A stretch of DNA of 64,000 bases from Archegozetes longisetosus. Lineage: Eukaryota > Arthropoda > Arachnida > Sarcoptiformes > Trhypochthoniidae. Below the pieces are notes generated by a model that saw only the letters and a list, made by a program, of their open reading frames with translations, made no database searches and was not told the DNA's origin. The stretch is from the NCBI GenBank assembly GCA_018873245.2, contig JAEMBT020000001.1:16010220-16074219 (forward strand), written 5' to 3'. Shown here one piece after another: positions 35,777 through 48,998 of the stretch (the stretch's first letter is position 1; each line of letters begins with the position of its first letter). Both the position numbers and the translations under genes were made by a program.

Positions 35777-38700
35777 ATGACATATAATCTATTGTCATTA
35801 TTACTTGTGACAATTGTATGTTTCTTATCAAACAATTGTTACGCATTAGTATATGGTGACATTCAAAGTAAGATTATGCCACTATTTTTATATTTTATAT
35901 ATTTTTTTGTCATTCCAATCGATAACATCATTGATAATGCTATTAATATAATAAATTGTTCAGTCTGTTATTTCATTTTAGCTAACAAGCGAAAACAATG
36001 CCATAAACTATTTTTATTATTGTTCAAGTGATAAGAAATGTATTTATTTGAATAGTTTTCTATTGTAATAAAGTCATAGCTTTTGCTTCGTTTGTTTGGG
36101 TTTAAGTAAACATCAATATCTGTCGTCCAACTTTCTATTTATACACTTACTGAAACGTTTGCAAATCATTAGATATTATATCAAATTTTCATCAATTAAT
36201 TAAATCTGAAGTCATTTTTAAATTTATTTTAAATTATATAAATTTTTTTGAAAGAAAAACTCAAGTTTAGCTTAATTTAGACAGCTGTATAAAATCTATT
36301 AAATATTCAGTTGTCAAGCAATTAATGTCCGATTAAGAGAGGGGTATGTTTCAAATCTTATTATCTAAAAAGTAGAAGAGCAATCGAAAATTGGTCGCAA
36401 AGTGGGGGGACTATCATAGATAATTCAGGTCAATATACTATTGATTAACTTCTCTGCTTTTCAAATGATGAACACTTCTCTTTGATTTAATAATCAGACA
36501 TTAATTCGTTGACACTAATATTATTGATTGACTGATAAATAATATGATTGTTTTTCTTTATTATAGGTTGTGATCTCTCAAACTCAACAGTAATTTATTC
36601 AAATAGTTCTTTGGGTAGTCTTAAAATCAAGAACTTAAATGACCGCAGAGCGAACGAGTCAAAATGTGTGTGGATTATCGATACAACAGGCGTAAAGGAT
36701 TCTAAGATTCATTTGGATATTTCTCAGCTATCGATTGGAGTAAACGATACTTTGAAGATTGTTGAAAATGATGCTAAAAGTACTACTTTGTATGAATTGA
36801 GAGGATATCAATCGCCAGGAGTTATATTAACAAACGCTAAAAATGTAACAGTCACTCTTAGCCTCACTAATGAAACTATTGATCGCAAGTTTGATGTCGT
36901 CTATAACTCTAATGAAACTTCAGCACAACTTCAAAATATTGAGGCCACCGGAAGTTATGTATTTGCTTATTATAATGCACCTCTCGATTTGAAAACGGAC
37001 TTCAATCTTATGCTAGCGACCAGTTTGCAGAGGAAGAATATTCTAATTAATATTCAAACGTTAGATCTGAATGGAGGAAAAGTCAGTTTTGATAATGTTG
37101 TCAAAATTGATTCTAGTAAAACGTTTGATAATACAACAAAACCACCTTTTCTGCTTTCAAAAGACCGGCAAATTAATATAAAGATCACTGGTTTCAACAC
37201 AAAAGACAATCCTAGAGGTATTCGACTTAATTATGAATTGGTTGACTCGATTTGCAGTCAATACACACTAATTAAAGGATGTCATAGACAAAGATGACAT
37301 GATTAATGTTAAATTACCGAATGACTCTGATTTGAACTCTTTGACAAGTTTCAAATGTTTCAACCTATTTGAACACGAGAACCCGAATGCCATACTACTG
37401 TTTGATTTAAGTATATTCAAGTTCACTAATACTTACGACACAATAACAGTACTCGACGGCGATTCACGCGATTCAAAAACGTTGGCTTTAGTTGAATATG
37501 AATTTTTCGATGTTTATTGGAAACAACTTTACTTGTATTCCTCTACGAACAAACTTTGGGTTATATATGAATCACCTCTTCTTATCAACAAGACGACAAC
37601 ACTTCCAATATTAGGAGTTAGACCGAAATCTCAAGGTATGCAAAGTTATGATAATGAATTTTCAGGTGAATAATCAGATGCTCATCTCGAATAATTAGGA
37701 GGTACTATTTATTTGACTGGAGACGAACCGAGGAATCTGGTACTGACTGACACTCACAAATCGCCAGTTATCTTCAACCTAGAAGTTGACGAAGGATATC
37801 AAGCAGTTATCGATTTCGAAGACAACCAAGTATTGCCAGGAGATGCAAATAAAACATTCGTCACCATTTATGAGTCAACTGCGAGAGGTGGCAAGCCTTT
37901 GATCAGACTTGAATCTAAAAACTATCCTCCCAATATTATGGCTTCGAATACCAATCAAATGAAAATCGAATTTAATCAAACCGCTAGTTTCAAAGCTACT
38001 CTACAACGCATCAAAAAAGGATGTCATTCGTCAGTCTCGGACATTTCTAGCTCCTATTCCTTGAGTGGATGTAATGCATTGTGCTCGTGGCTTGTCCCTA
38101 ATCGAGAAACCAAGAATGGCACTTATATTCTGAAATTCTCGCATTTGAATTTACCCGAGAAAACAGATACCGTCTATATTGAGAAGATAGGACTTCAAAA
38201 ATCCAATGTTTTCAAGCTTAATGGTAGTCTTGTTTCTAAATACTTGTTTTTCAAACTATTAGAATTTGATATTTTTATTAATTGTCAACTTTTTCTCAAC
38301 CACAGGTCCTTTGAAAACAATGACATTTCCAGATTTGAATCTGGACCCATCCTTTAGTTATGTCCTCTATACCGAAAGAAAATGCTCCATAAATTCAACC
38401 GATAATACAGACATATTGGGGGTTGCTTTAACATACGTTACTGAAGATCTTATAAGCCATTCAATGAACATATCTAACGATCCGAATAAAACAATTTCTT
38501 CAGAAGGTTATCCAAATTATTACTCAGTTGGAAGCGACCACTTATGGCATATCGATGGAGAACAAGGACAGAATGTTTTACTAACATTGACTGATTTGGA
38601 TTTAACAGCTAACCATCAGTTGAATCTGATAAGTCCTAATAAGTCGGACTCATTGACAAATAATAACGTCTTATCGCAAATCTCTGATTATTTGACTCGT

Positions 38701-39578
38701 TTACCTCTATTTTTGAACCTTTCGTCCCAATCAATTGGAACTGAACAGCCATTCAGTGCGCGAGGATTTAGAGCTAACTTAACAACGGTTGAATGCGGAG
38801 AATCGATAACATTGCAACCTAGCAAGGCCTTGAAGATTTCCACACCAAGCATAACGACTGGCATTTCAAAATGCATTTGGACCCTAACTGTCCCTAACGA
38901 TAAAACTGGACTGAATTTGATTAATTTCAATGTGACTTTCGGCAAAGACGTTGACAAAAATAATAATGATTTGAAGGTTTATGACTCTAATTCGTTGCGC
39001 AACAATCAGTTGGTTAATTTGACTTACTTTAATGGTACTAAGTCCAGTTCAACTAATTCTATCATTGTTGTCTACACTATAAGTGACCCCAAAAAGGACT
39101 TATCACTCACTTTGGACTTCAATACAATAAGTAATGATTTTGCAACATTTATTTGATTCAACATTTAATAGTCAATTTTTTGATCAATAGCTTGCAATAG
39201 CACGCTTTGCGAAAATTCAAAACGATGTCTCTTGAAAGAGTTTTTCTGCAATGGATTCAACGATTGCGGAGATTGGTCAGATGAGAGGAATTGCAAATCC
39301 GATCCACCAACACCACCGCCGCCTCAACCACCTCCACCTCAACCTCAATCTCGCAGTGGAGGTATCAAATAGTCATATATTCATTACTCATATTCATAAT
39401 TATTACAACTTTAATGATTAAAATTTTTATTCTAGTCAACGGATGGGTTGTCTTATTCATCATTTGCCCGCTTTGTATTGGTCTTGGAGTGGCTGGAACT
39501 CTTTTCGGTCCAAATCTTATGTCACGATTCCGTCGCGGAAGATACAGAGAATTCCAAGACTTCTCTGAAGTTTCATAA
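35777..39578 (+). CDS. Multi-CUB / LDLa single-pass membrane protein (LEV-10/Neto-like)
   Basis: Six exons: 35777-35867, 36567-37635, 37699-38223, 38306-39130, 39191-39361 and 39436-39578. Intron 1 is 699 nt and the others 60-82 nt. Signal peptide: residues 1-25. Then six or seven CUB-like beta-sandwich modules, rich in N-x-S/T sites and mostly lacking CUB disulfides. An LDL-receptor class A module has all six cysteines and the acidic 'DCGDWSDERNC' (about 39193-39285). A proline/glutamine-rich stalk, a membrane helix (GWVVLFIICPLCIGLGVAG) and a 22-residue arginine-rich tail follow. The frame is broken once, by a single extra base near 37275-37290; without it the coding length is exactly 941 codons. 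CUB-LDLa-TM layout is known from LEV-10 and Neto, which cluster or modulate synaptic receptors; orthology is not shown. Confidence 0.7.
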
Positions 39579-42500
39579 ACGTTGATTTTCAAAATCACTT
39601 CAAAGTTGATATGTCGCTAATTTGTTCGGCTTTATATCACCTTTCTGCGAACAAGGTTTAGGTGTTCTAAGTCTAACGGCTCTGTATACTGGGAATCTAA
39701 ATTTGATTATTTAATCTCATTAGACTAAAAAATTGTTTTCTTCAAAATCCTATAATCTTATGGTTAGTCTTGTTTTATTCATTCAATTTTTCTTTAGTTC
39801 AGAATATATTCTCATTTGAAACAATTATAATCTGAGGTGAAAGTAACTGACTTTGGAGTCATTCTCTCAATTATTTGTCTACACAAATTGAATGAAAGGT
39901 CTGATCTGTTTTTCTATTAGCAAAATATATAATTCCTGTTTTGTACTTGAATTTGGATTTAGTTATCAATTCGATAGCATATTAATATTAATTTGTGATT
40001 GAAACACCATGTATTGTAATGTACATATCGCTAGCAATATAAAATAAAATATTTTTTGACGACAGACAAAAATCAATAATTTTAGTGATGCAAACACCAC
40101 AGCTGTAAATAATGTTTCACTTTTGTCGTTAATGTTCACTGAAAGTATTGGCAAACAATTAGTCTAATGATGTCTTTTTCACTGAGATTTAATTCAATTA
40201 TTTAATTATTATAAGGTGTTATATGTGAAAGAAAAGAAAGTGTTGATGAAAGATAAGAAGCTAGTATGCGATTTAGTAGTTGTTAAAATAGAGTTGCATT
40301 TGTTAAATTAAATGTTGCTATATACGATTTATTTGATTAAATTTGCTTCAATAATCTAACTATAGTATAACTTATTTGTAATACCTTAGTACCTCATTGT
40401 TTTCAGGATCGGACTAAATAGTTGTACACATTAGGAAAACACTTGGGATCTGACCCTTATAGAGACCAGCATATGTCTTATGTAACTAAAACTTGGACGC
40501 TAAACATGTTTACACCAGTAACATATCTAAATAGTTGTGCCATAACACATTTTAGGTATTAATATATTTATCGTAAGATCTGATCAATTGAGAGTTAAGT
40601 CGATTTATTGATTATTTGTGACAGAAGTGTTTTGCCGATCTCTAATTTAAACATAGAAAGCACTAAAATGAATGGAGTTCACTACTGGGACACAGAAAAA
40701 ATAGTAAAGCAAAGAGTCTTTGCTTTTAATGCATTAGAACTCTGTTTGCTTTGACAAAAAATCCCAACTGATGTCATATAACCTTATATTGTTTTATTTG
40801 TTAGCCTTTTCGTATGTGTATTACTACAATTGAGAGTTTGAGGCCTTTTTTCAAGAGCTTGTTGTGTCATATTATCTCAGTATTGAATCAATCATTTTTC
40901 ATCATAACAAACACTATTCCGGTTAGGCTTTGATGCCGAAAATTCTCATTTGTTTCTATTTTACGCTAATTTAATGCAGTTCTGATTGAATTGAAAACTT
41001 TATATTTCACTCAATCAATCATTTGCTATTCATATAATAATCAATTATTATGCTGAAAACTTTATCAAATTCAATAGTGTTCACACATTCATAAGTTATT
41101 TAACTTATGAGTTATTACTTTTATTAAAGTCCAATTTGAATCTGATTTCATTCATTTGTTTGTCGATAGAACTTAATTATTTGCATCGGTTATTTAAACA
41201 AGCAGTAAATCCCTTAAAGATTAAAAGTTTTAAGCTGCATGTCATTACTGTAGTCACAATTTTCGATCCGTGCAGCTCAAAGTCAAATGAAATGCTCAGA
41301 TTTGTTGAGGCAAACGCCAACTCACACTGAAAGATCTGTTAGTTTATTATCAAACCTTTATCTATGTTTAACAATAAGCGATTGATTGACACGTCGAATA
41401 AAGTTTCAAGGATTTTTTGTAAGATTTACTTTCAGTATAGACTCCACAATCTCTGGGGGACTATAGCCCTGTTAGCCTGCCATTGGGTAAAATTGTGCTG
41501 CATGCAGAATAACGCGCATATATCATGCAGCTCAATCATTTCCTCAATGCCTATGTTAGCTTTACATTCGCTCAATTCATGTGATTGTGTCAAATTCATA
41601 AAATATAAACTTAAATATTCTATCATTTCTAACAGTAATGTCTTTTGCCAAGAATACAATGAAAATATTGGCTCAACTTTCTTGCGAGTGAAAACGATTT
41701 GTTTCTTTTGGTTTAATATGTCTGATAAGAGATAGAAATCAATTAAAATCATAAGCGAGTTTCACATCGATTGGAGAGTTGAGTAAAGCGATGCTCGAGT
41801 TTACCTGTTTTGAAATCCTGTTTTGAAATTTGAATTGATATTTGTTTTGTTGGAAATAATCCTTTTCTAGTACTTTATTACTTTTTGCCGTTTTCACTGT
41901 TTTGTCTAAATATTAGTTTTTCTTTTATTCAGACTTATATGTTATGTGAATATAGTTTTATGACTTACAACAGTTGAAAGTATTTTCCAGAGTTGAGATT
42001 CGCAGATACAGCAAAATAGTCATAAAAATGACAATACAGTCAATTTCAACTATAATCTATTTGATATCTTACTGAATCTCTTTCTCTTTATATGAGAGAA
42101 ATCACATCTAATATCCATTAACTTTATATAAGACATATGGCAATTATGGACAAACTGAAAATGATCGCAAATTATTTATTTCTCTATTAATCATTTCAAA
42201 TGAGAAGTTAACCAAAAATAGTTGAGACTGTTTTTTCAGTTGTATGAGACTTTATATAAGCAAATATGGTCCATATCGAGCGTAAGCCAGCTACAGATGA
42301 GAGCTGGACTTCACAATAAAACATCACATGAATGACATTTTGGAAAAGCAGCATAAGTTTTAAAGCATAGAATAAAGTAAAATGTCTTCAAAATTCTGCT
42401 TTACTGTTAGGTTAAGTTAAGTAAGCACTGTTTCTAAAGTTAATTAACTGTTAGTTTTAAATAATCAGCATCTATCGAAAGTTTGTCAGATTATTAAATT

Positions 42501-42690
42501 GAATCGAAACGAAATTTTAGAATCAAAAACCGAAAACCTTATAACTCGAGTACACCTCTACCCCACAGTGTTATTCTCATGCTCTATTATGCTTCTAATC
42601 TGAAGTCTAATTTCATTCTATTGAGTTGAGCCTATTGTTGTACCACAACCATTATATAATATAAGTCGGGCTGTATATACTCTTTTGAAT

Positions 42691-42693
<3 letters not shown>

Positions 42694-42775
<82 letters not shown>

Positions 42776-42782
42776 TGTGTGT
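42694..42782. repeat. (CT)n-(GT)n compound microsatellite
   Basis: About 32 CT units pass directly into about 12 GT units. Confidence 0.97.
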
Positions 42783-43761
42783 GAGCCTCTTTTATTGTAA
42801 AGCATATCTAACTGACAGAAAAGTAGTTTCCCTTTCTTGCTTTCTTATTGACTGAATAGAGCTAAACTGAAAGTAATGTAAGTCATCTTATTTTTGAAAT
42901 GAGACCCTTTACGGGATTACAGTTTACTCTCCAGTTATTTGATATTCTAGTTGGAAACTAAATCTGATTTGCAATTTTGATTAATGTCTCACTTATTTAG
43001 ACTAAACTGAAATAAATTTAGGTTCACAATCAACTTCTTTAGATACAAGACTTTTACAGTGAAGACTCAGTTATTCTAGCATTTAAGTAATTATATTGGA
43101 GCATAAGTTGGCGAGACTTTTTCCACTTCAATCAATATAATGAATCTGAAGAAAAACTTTGCACTTTTGTAATTGCAACTACACTTTTATTTGTGCTATA
43201 TGTGAAAATTGGTACTGAAATTATTTTGAAAATAGCTTGGTATGAAATACAGTTATTATTAATCTCAAACTACATAGCAAAAGTTTGAGGAACTAATTGA
43301 AAGATAAGTATCTATTAGATAATAAGTATCTGTGTAACTGAATCTGAGTAACACAATTTGTGAAAGCTATGGCATGAGTAGATGTCTAAAAAATAGTGGT
43401 CTCGTTAAAAGACTTATGAAAGCAAGTATAGGAATCAGCTGAGATCAAGTACGAGCTCTTCTTATTTGTTCGGACGAACATAAATGAAGAATATGAAGAA
43501 AATGAAGAATACGAACGACTCGAAGAGTAAAGAGACTGTGATGACAATGTATTGCTTTAGTAAAAAGAGACTCGTATTGTCCAAACATCGCGGCCTATGT
43601 GTGCACTCAGCCATTCATCAAATGGAAAATAGTAGCTCTATTGTGAAGTCTCTCAATCTTTGCCATCTTTTCTCTAAGTATGCACTTAAGTAAATACTGA
43701 ACTTTAAGTAAGTTTCAGTTAAAACAAGTCCTCACTAATTTAGTTACTTTCCAGATATTAG

Positions 43762-43961
43762 CAATCCGCGATAGTAACCAGAAGTGGTGCGTTGCCATGG
43801 AATGCTTTCCATCAGACCATAATATCGAAGATATTAACAAACTTATAGAGTATCCAATAAAGCAATCAAAGCAAATCTAAAATCAAATTTGCCAGCAAAT
43901 GGATGCGCATCATAGGCAAGTTTGCATAGCAACCGCCATTTCTTGTTGCTATCAAGGATTA
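43762..43961. mobile_element. 200-bp MITE, copy 1
   Basis: About 200 bp colinear with 58862-59067 (shared words include 'ctttccatcaga', 'ttaacaaacttatagaata' or close variants, and 'aaagcaaatctaaaatcaaatt'). The two ends are inverted repeats: 'aatccgcgatagtaacc' at the start, and the reverse complement 'aatccttgatagcaac' at the end. There is no coding capacity. Small length, terminal inverted repeats and two copies fit a MITE. Confidence 0.75.
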
Positions 43962-46225
43962 TTAAGATTCCAACTGTACTTTACATCTAACAATGCCTTT
44001 TAGTTTATATATACTTTTTCATCTTCTGCAGAAAACTTCTAGAAATTATTGATGAGTAGGACTAAGTGTTGAGACATTCGGGCGCTTTAAGTACTTTATT
44101 CCTGAAATGAGTTGACCCTTGTCGGTCAATTTTTTCACTTTATGAGTTGTGGTCATGCGATAGTTAATGACTCAGATTTTTCAAAAGGCGTTTTCGTTTT
44201 TATAGGTTTATAGGTTTATACGGCTTTGCGTAGAATTGTTTCAATCCAATAGATTCTTAATGAGATACTTAGAATTTTATAAAGTGAGAAAACAATTTTT
44301 CATTGGATAAAAACAATGGTAAGTGAAGTCGAATTAAGTTAATGTGTAAAACAATACAAAAGTGTAAAACAAAATAACAGCAAATACTTAAACGATAGAG
44401 TTTTGGAAAATATGAGAAAATTTGAAGTTCAAACTACCAATAGTTAAGTTGATGATGGGCGAAATGTGTTCAACTTAGAAAAGTATCAGGCAATAGAGAA
44501 ATATTTTTTCTTACGTTCAAACACTCAGGCAATCACGTATTAGATGAAAACATTACGAGCATTGAATCTAGAATTTCATTGTGATTGGTATCGATTTTCA
44601 AGTCTTCAACTTGATAGAGATTATCTTAATGTTTGTTGCTTTTAATCTTCATTAGGTTTTCGAAATAATCTGCTTTTCCATCGACTCCTTATAATCATGT
44701 TAGTGGTCAGACTTATCTATATCCACATCTAGACAGAGGAAGTCACATCCATTTGAAAATAACTCTATGGTAAAATTCTCGAGAATACTTTAGAGATGTT
44801 TCGGTGAAAGACATGAAAATTGCATTTAAACTTCAAGAAAAGTAAATAGAATTCGCGATCTATGGTTTGAATAAACACTCTTTGATAAGTTAAATGATAA
44901 TTTGAAAATTTCAATAGCATAGTTTTATATTGATTTGTTGCTGGACATTTTCATTAGTATAGAGAATCCGTTCAATTTTCAATACTAAAAATGGGCACAA
45001 AATTCTATTATATTTTTATAACACAATTACACAGTGGAAAACACAATCAAATCGATTGCCAATATTAACTCTGAAAAACTTCTTTAGGATGTTCATCATA
45101 ATCTTGACCAACAACTGATGAAATGATTGGACATGAGCTGATTTGACGCTAAATTATTAGTGTCTTAAGTATCAATTAAGAGTGACATTGAATCGATCGC
45201 TTATCTGAATGAAGTTTTAAGTATAAAGTAGTAGTCTCTGACTACAATATTTTCTGCTTAGGAGTTGACTATCTCTTCAATGTTTGTTCAGTTGGATAAA
45301 ATAAGTTTTATGAAAGAATCAGTAAGAGCTTTGTAGAAATATCGTAAATGTTTTATTAGATTGGATGATAAATAATTAGAAGGTGAGCATCTTTACTGAT
45401 TCACTTTGTACTGAGACAACTGAGAATATTTTACATGGATTTTTACATGGATTGTTTGATGTCGTTTTATTCTGCTATATAATTGTCTGCTATTATTTAT
45501 TCGACTTGTATTTTATAAAACAAAACTATTTATAATTGAATTCTCAAAATAAGATTACTTGGACAGAAAGCTTACAATCTAACTTCAGACTAAACTCTAA
45601 GTCTTAAGTGAATCAAAACAAATAGTATTAGAGTAGAAACTAAATTCAAGTATTTCAGAGTTGAAACTATTTTTGAACATTAAGGTAAGACTTGAGTTTT
45701 ACTAGTATTTCTCAATATTTGGAAACTAACAACACTGAGAGAGTATGGATTTTCCTACTTGCTTGCTTTTTTCACAATATTAAAATCCTGTCTGAAGACT
45801 TATTAAAGTTCAAACCTATCAAATTTGGCACCAAAGTTTCATATTTTTAAATTTAAAGTAGAGTGTCTTTCACGTGTTAGTTCGAGTTCACTCTAAGATT
45901 GTGTTTGATCTCAATCCCAATCTGATAGAATTGTTGAACTAATCTAGATATTGATAGCTTTAGCACAAAACTAGATTCTAGTTAGAAATTATTCTTCCGA
46001 TGATTAAAGAACCTTATCTTTAGATGAATAAATTTTCACTATGCTCTCAATGTGAGAACAAATTTACGACTTAACTGCTTTTGTATCTGAAGAGTAACAT
46101 AAGATCCGCTCTCAGCAAAATTGTAAGCATCCAATTATTATGTTTAGTAGTATTCAATCACAGTAAGGATGTGCTAACGCTTATTTGCTTATATTTTTAC
46201 ATGAGATATTCCGGACTGAGTCTTG

Positions 46226-46227
<2 letters not shown>

Positions 46228-46259
<32 letters not shown>
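46228..46259. repeat. (CT)n microsatellite
   Basis: About 16 CT units. Confidence 0.95.
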
Positions 46260-46262
<3 letters not shown>

Positions 46263-48211
46263 TACTCACTTATTCGTTCGAATGATAGCAAAGAAATTTG
46301 TTGAAAAATTTCGGTAAATAAGATGAGTAAATATACTTTTATCTAATATTTTCTGTTCTTTATTTATATTCACATTAAATCGATCGCTCCATCAATATTG
46401 AGCCTAATTCCTGTTAGAGCCAACTTCTTAATAATAGCTGCGAGTATGAACAAGAGTATAGATTTCAGTTATATAAAAGTTCAGTTATTAGTAGTTTAGT
46501 GTGAAATAACGTCTTAGGAGATGTATAGTTAAAAATTTGTCTTATAGCTCAGATTAAATTTACACTCAGTTTCAATTTGATTCAAGAATTAAACATAACT
46601 TGGAATAAATTATCATAAGCTCAAAGTAAACACAATGAATATCTTTGATTCAATGTTAATCTCGAGTTTATCCCTCACTAACAAATATGTAATGTTTACA
46701 CAAATAATGACCAAATATCTGAAGGAGTAAAATAAATGTTGTTTTAGCTAAATTGCAAATGAGCGAATGGCACGAGAAGATTGATGTTAGAATTTGATGA
46801 GGAAGTACCGAAAGGGAACAAGTATTGGAGTGGTAGTAGGACAACATTTCTTAACTCACTTCTAATCAATAACGATCTCAATTAACTTTAGCGAATCATT
46901 TTTGGCAATACTCTTCTTGTTGAAGGATCGATATATTAGTCGTTGGCTGAAAAAACTATCCAATAATTTGTTAGTCGTTTGAAATACAACTTTTTATCCA
47001 ACCTTTTCTGAGATGGTTTTTCTCTCTTAACAATGATTAATGTCTGCGCTAAATGTAGTAAAAGCAAATTCAATTGATTTCAATTGAATTTTCAAATGGA
47101 AACAATTGAAATTACTTAGCAAACTATAAATCATTCCAAATGAACGTCATATTAATTCATTCAGTTTCATACTAATCTATTAAACTTTTCAATTTAATCA
47201 TGTCTTTTATACTGTCTTTCTTTAAGAGAAAATCCAATAAACACTTTCTTTTTTATATATAAAATGATTCCAACTTCAAGTCAAATAAATTTGAAATTTT
47301 AAAAATGTTCTGTTGATGACTTACACCCTAAAACCTAATAATCTATGAGATACGGGTAAGATTTGATGGGCAGCTTGTTCCTATGCTTTTAGGGTATGTT
47401 TACTCACATGCACTCTTAATTATTAATACACGTACATAATGTACTTTTATTTTTAACCTACTTTTATAAATATATGAATAGCCCATTGGATACATATACA
47501 CGTATCTCTTTACTCTAGTTGATATAGACCATTAATAAGTTTTTAACTGTATAAAGTTTTTCTTAACTCAATCAAATTAAGCCTTCGTAAAATATAGTAT
47601 AAGTGCAAGTTTTTGTCATAACGTCATAAATGATTAATTAATAATTTCGAAGTTATTTCAGTGGCTAGGAGTTCAGAATTTGATGAATCTAGATTGAATA
47701 TCATTATCCAACAGCCGTATTCCAAGAGCGCGTCTAGGGTAACTGACATACAGGGGACAGCTTAAGGGACAGGGGCTATTCCTGTAACCTGAGAATATAT
47801 CCATGCCTCCAGTGCCAGTTGACCCTCATATAGTTGGCGCTCAAGAATTTACTTAAAATATTGTTTTAGAATACGATAGCAAACTTCACTTAAAAAGCCA
47901 TCGTCTACTAGAATTGAACTGAAAACTTAAGCTCTATCAAAACGAATAACTTGTATTCGGCGTCATTTGAGATTTTGTTTTCAATAGTAATGGCTTATTA
48001 GAACTGATTTGTATTTCAATATATTGCTATGAGTAAAGAAAGAATTATAATAATGTGGCAATTGTTTTAAATGTATTTTTTGTTCAATTGAATTAATTTC
48101 TCGTCAGCATAAAAGAGAGCGTTCGGTTAAATACTACTCATAGTAAACAGAAGCAAACACAACATTTAGTATTAACACTGATTTATAAATGAAAGAAAAA
48201 TAATTAATCAT

Positions 48212-48212
<1 letters not shown>

Positions 48213-48247
<35 letters not shown>
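48213..48247. repeat. (AG)n microsatellite
   Basis: About 17 AG units, some 750 bp upstream of the first recognised hig exon. Confidence 0.95.
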
Positions 48248-48250
<3 letters not shown>

Positions 48251-48998
48251 TTTAGTAAAGAAGAGAAAACAAAGTAGTGGTAAAAATATTAGGTTATAGA
48301 GTGAAATGATAGATAATAGCTTAGCGAAAACGTGGCGCTTGCGGTGTAAGTGGTGCTACACCTTCAGCATGACATCAGTATGAGATCCTCATCCAGAAGA
48401 CTGACATTAGGATAAAGTTAGAGTAAGTGGAGTCGTGTTCACTAGTGTTCCACTTGTAAACATATGTGTGAATGTTCAGGCTTAAAAGTCAGTTTGAAAG
48501 TCAGTTTCTATCATATAGTGCTTATTAGATATAAAACTTATTTAATACTTGGATTGACTTTCTTAGACTTTCATTACTTCTGTATTTATCTTTTGAGCCC
48601 ACTGTCAATTGAACTTCAACTCTAAAGACTCTTTACTCACAGATTGAAAGCCGCAAATTCGACAAAAACATTTAATTTCCTATCAGAAGAATAGCTGCAA
48701 ACTAATGAAAACTTCATATAATAAGAAAATATTTGATGAAAAAGAGGTCGCAATTGAATTGAAATAAAGAAAATTGAATGTTTTGGTAGTAATCAAATAG
48801 AGTGGAGATATACTCCAGCGGTTCAACACTTAAGATATCGAATATTTGACGTATAAGTGATTCTACAATTTATTATCCTCATTACCATTATCTCTACCAT
48901 CATATTAGTTGAAGAAGAATTTGTTGGCTTTCATCACATTTAGTATTAATAATAGTTTTGGTACTATTTTGGTCCAGTTATATATAGAATATTGAAAT

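Larger units (their letters stand above)
39590..48990. other. Long intergenic region between the CUB/LDLa gene and hig
   Basis: About 9.4 kb without a supported gene. It holds two microsatellites before 46.3 kb, another at 48.2 kb, and one MITE. Overlapping frames at 41364-41752 exist on both strands but show no family resemblance. The region may include the hig promoter and untranslated exons. Confidence 0.5.

Noticed and set aside
41364-41752. Overlapping open frames on both strands (123 and 106 residues)
   Set aside because: Neither has a recognisable motif. Antisense overlap of this kind arises by chance, although a hig untranslated exon here cannot be excluded.
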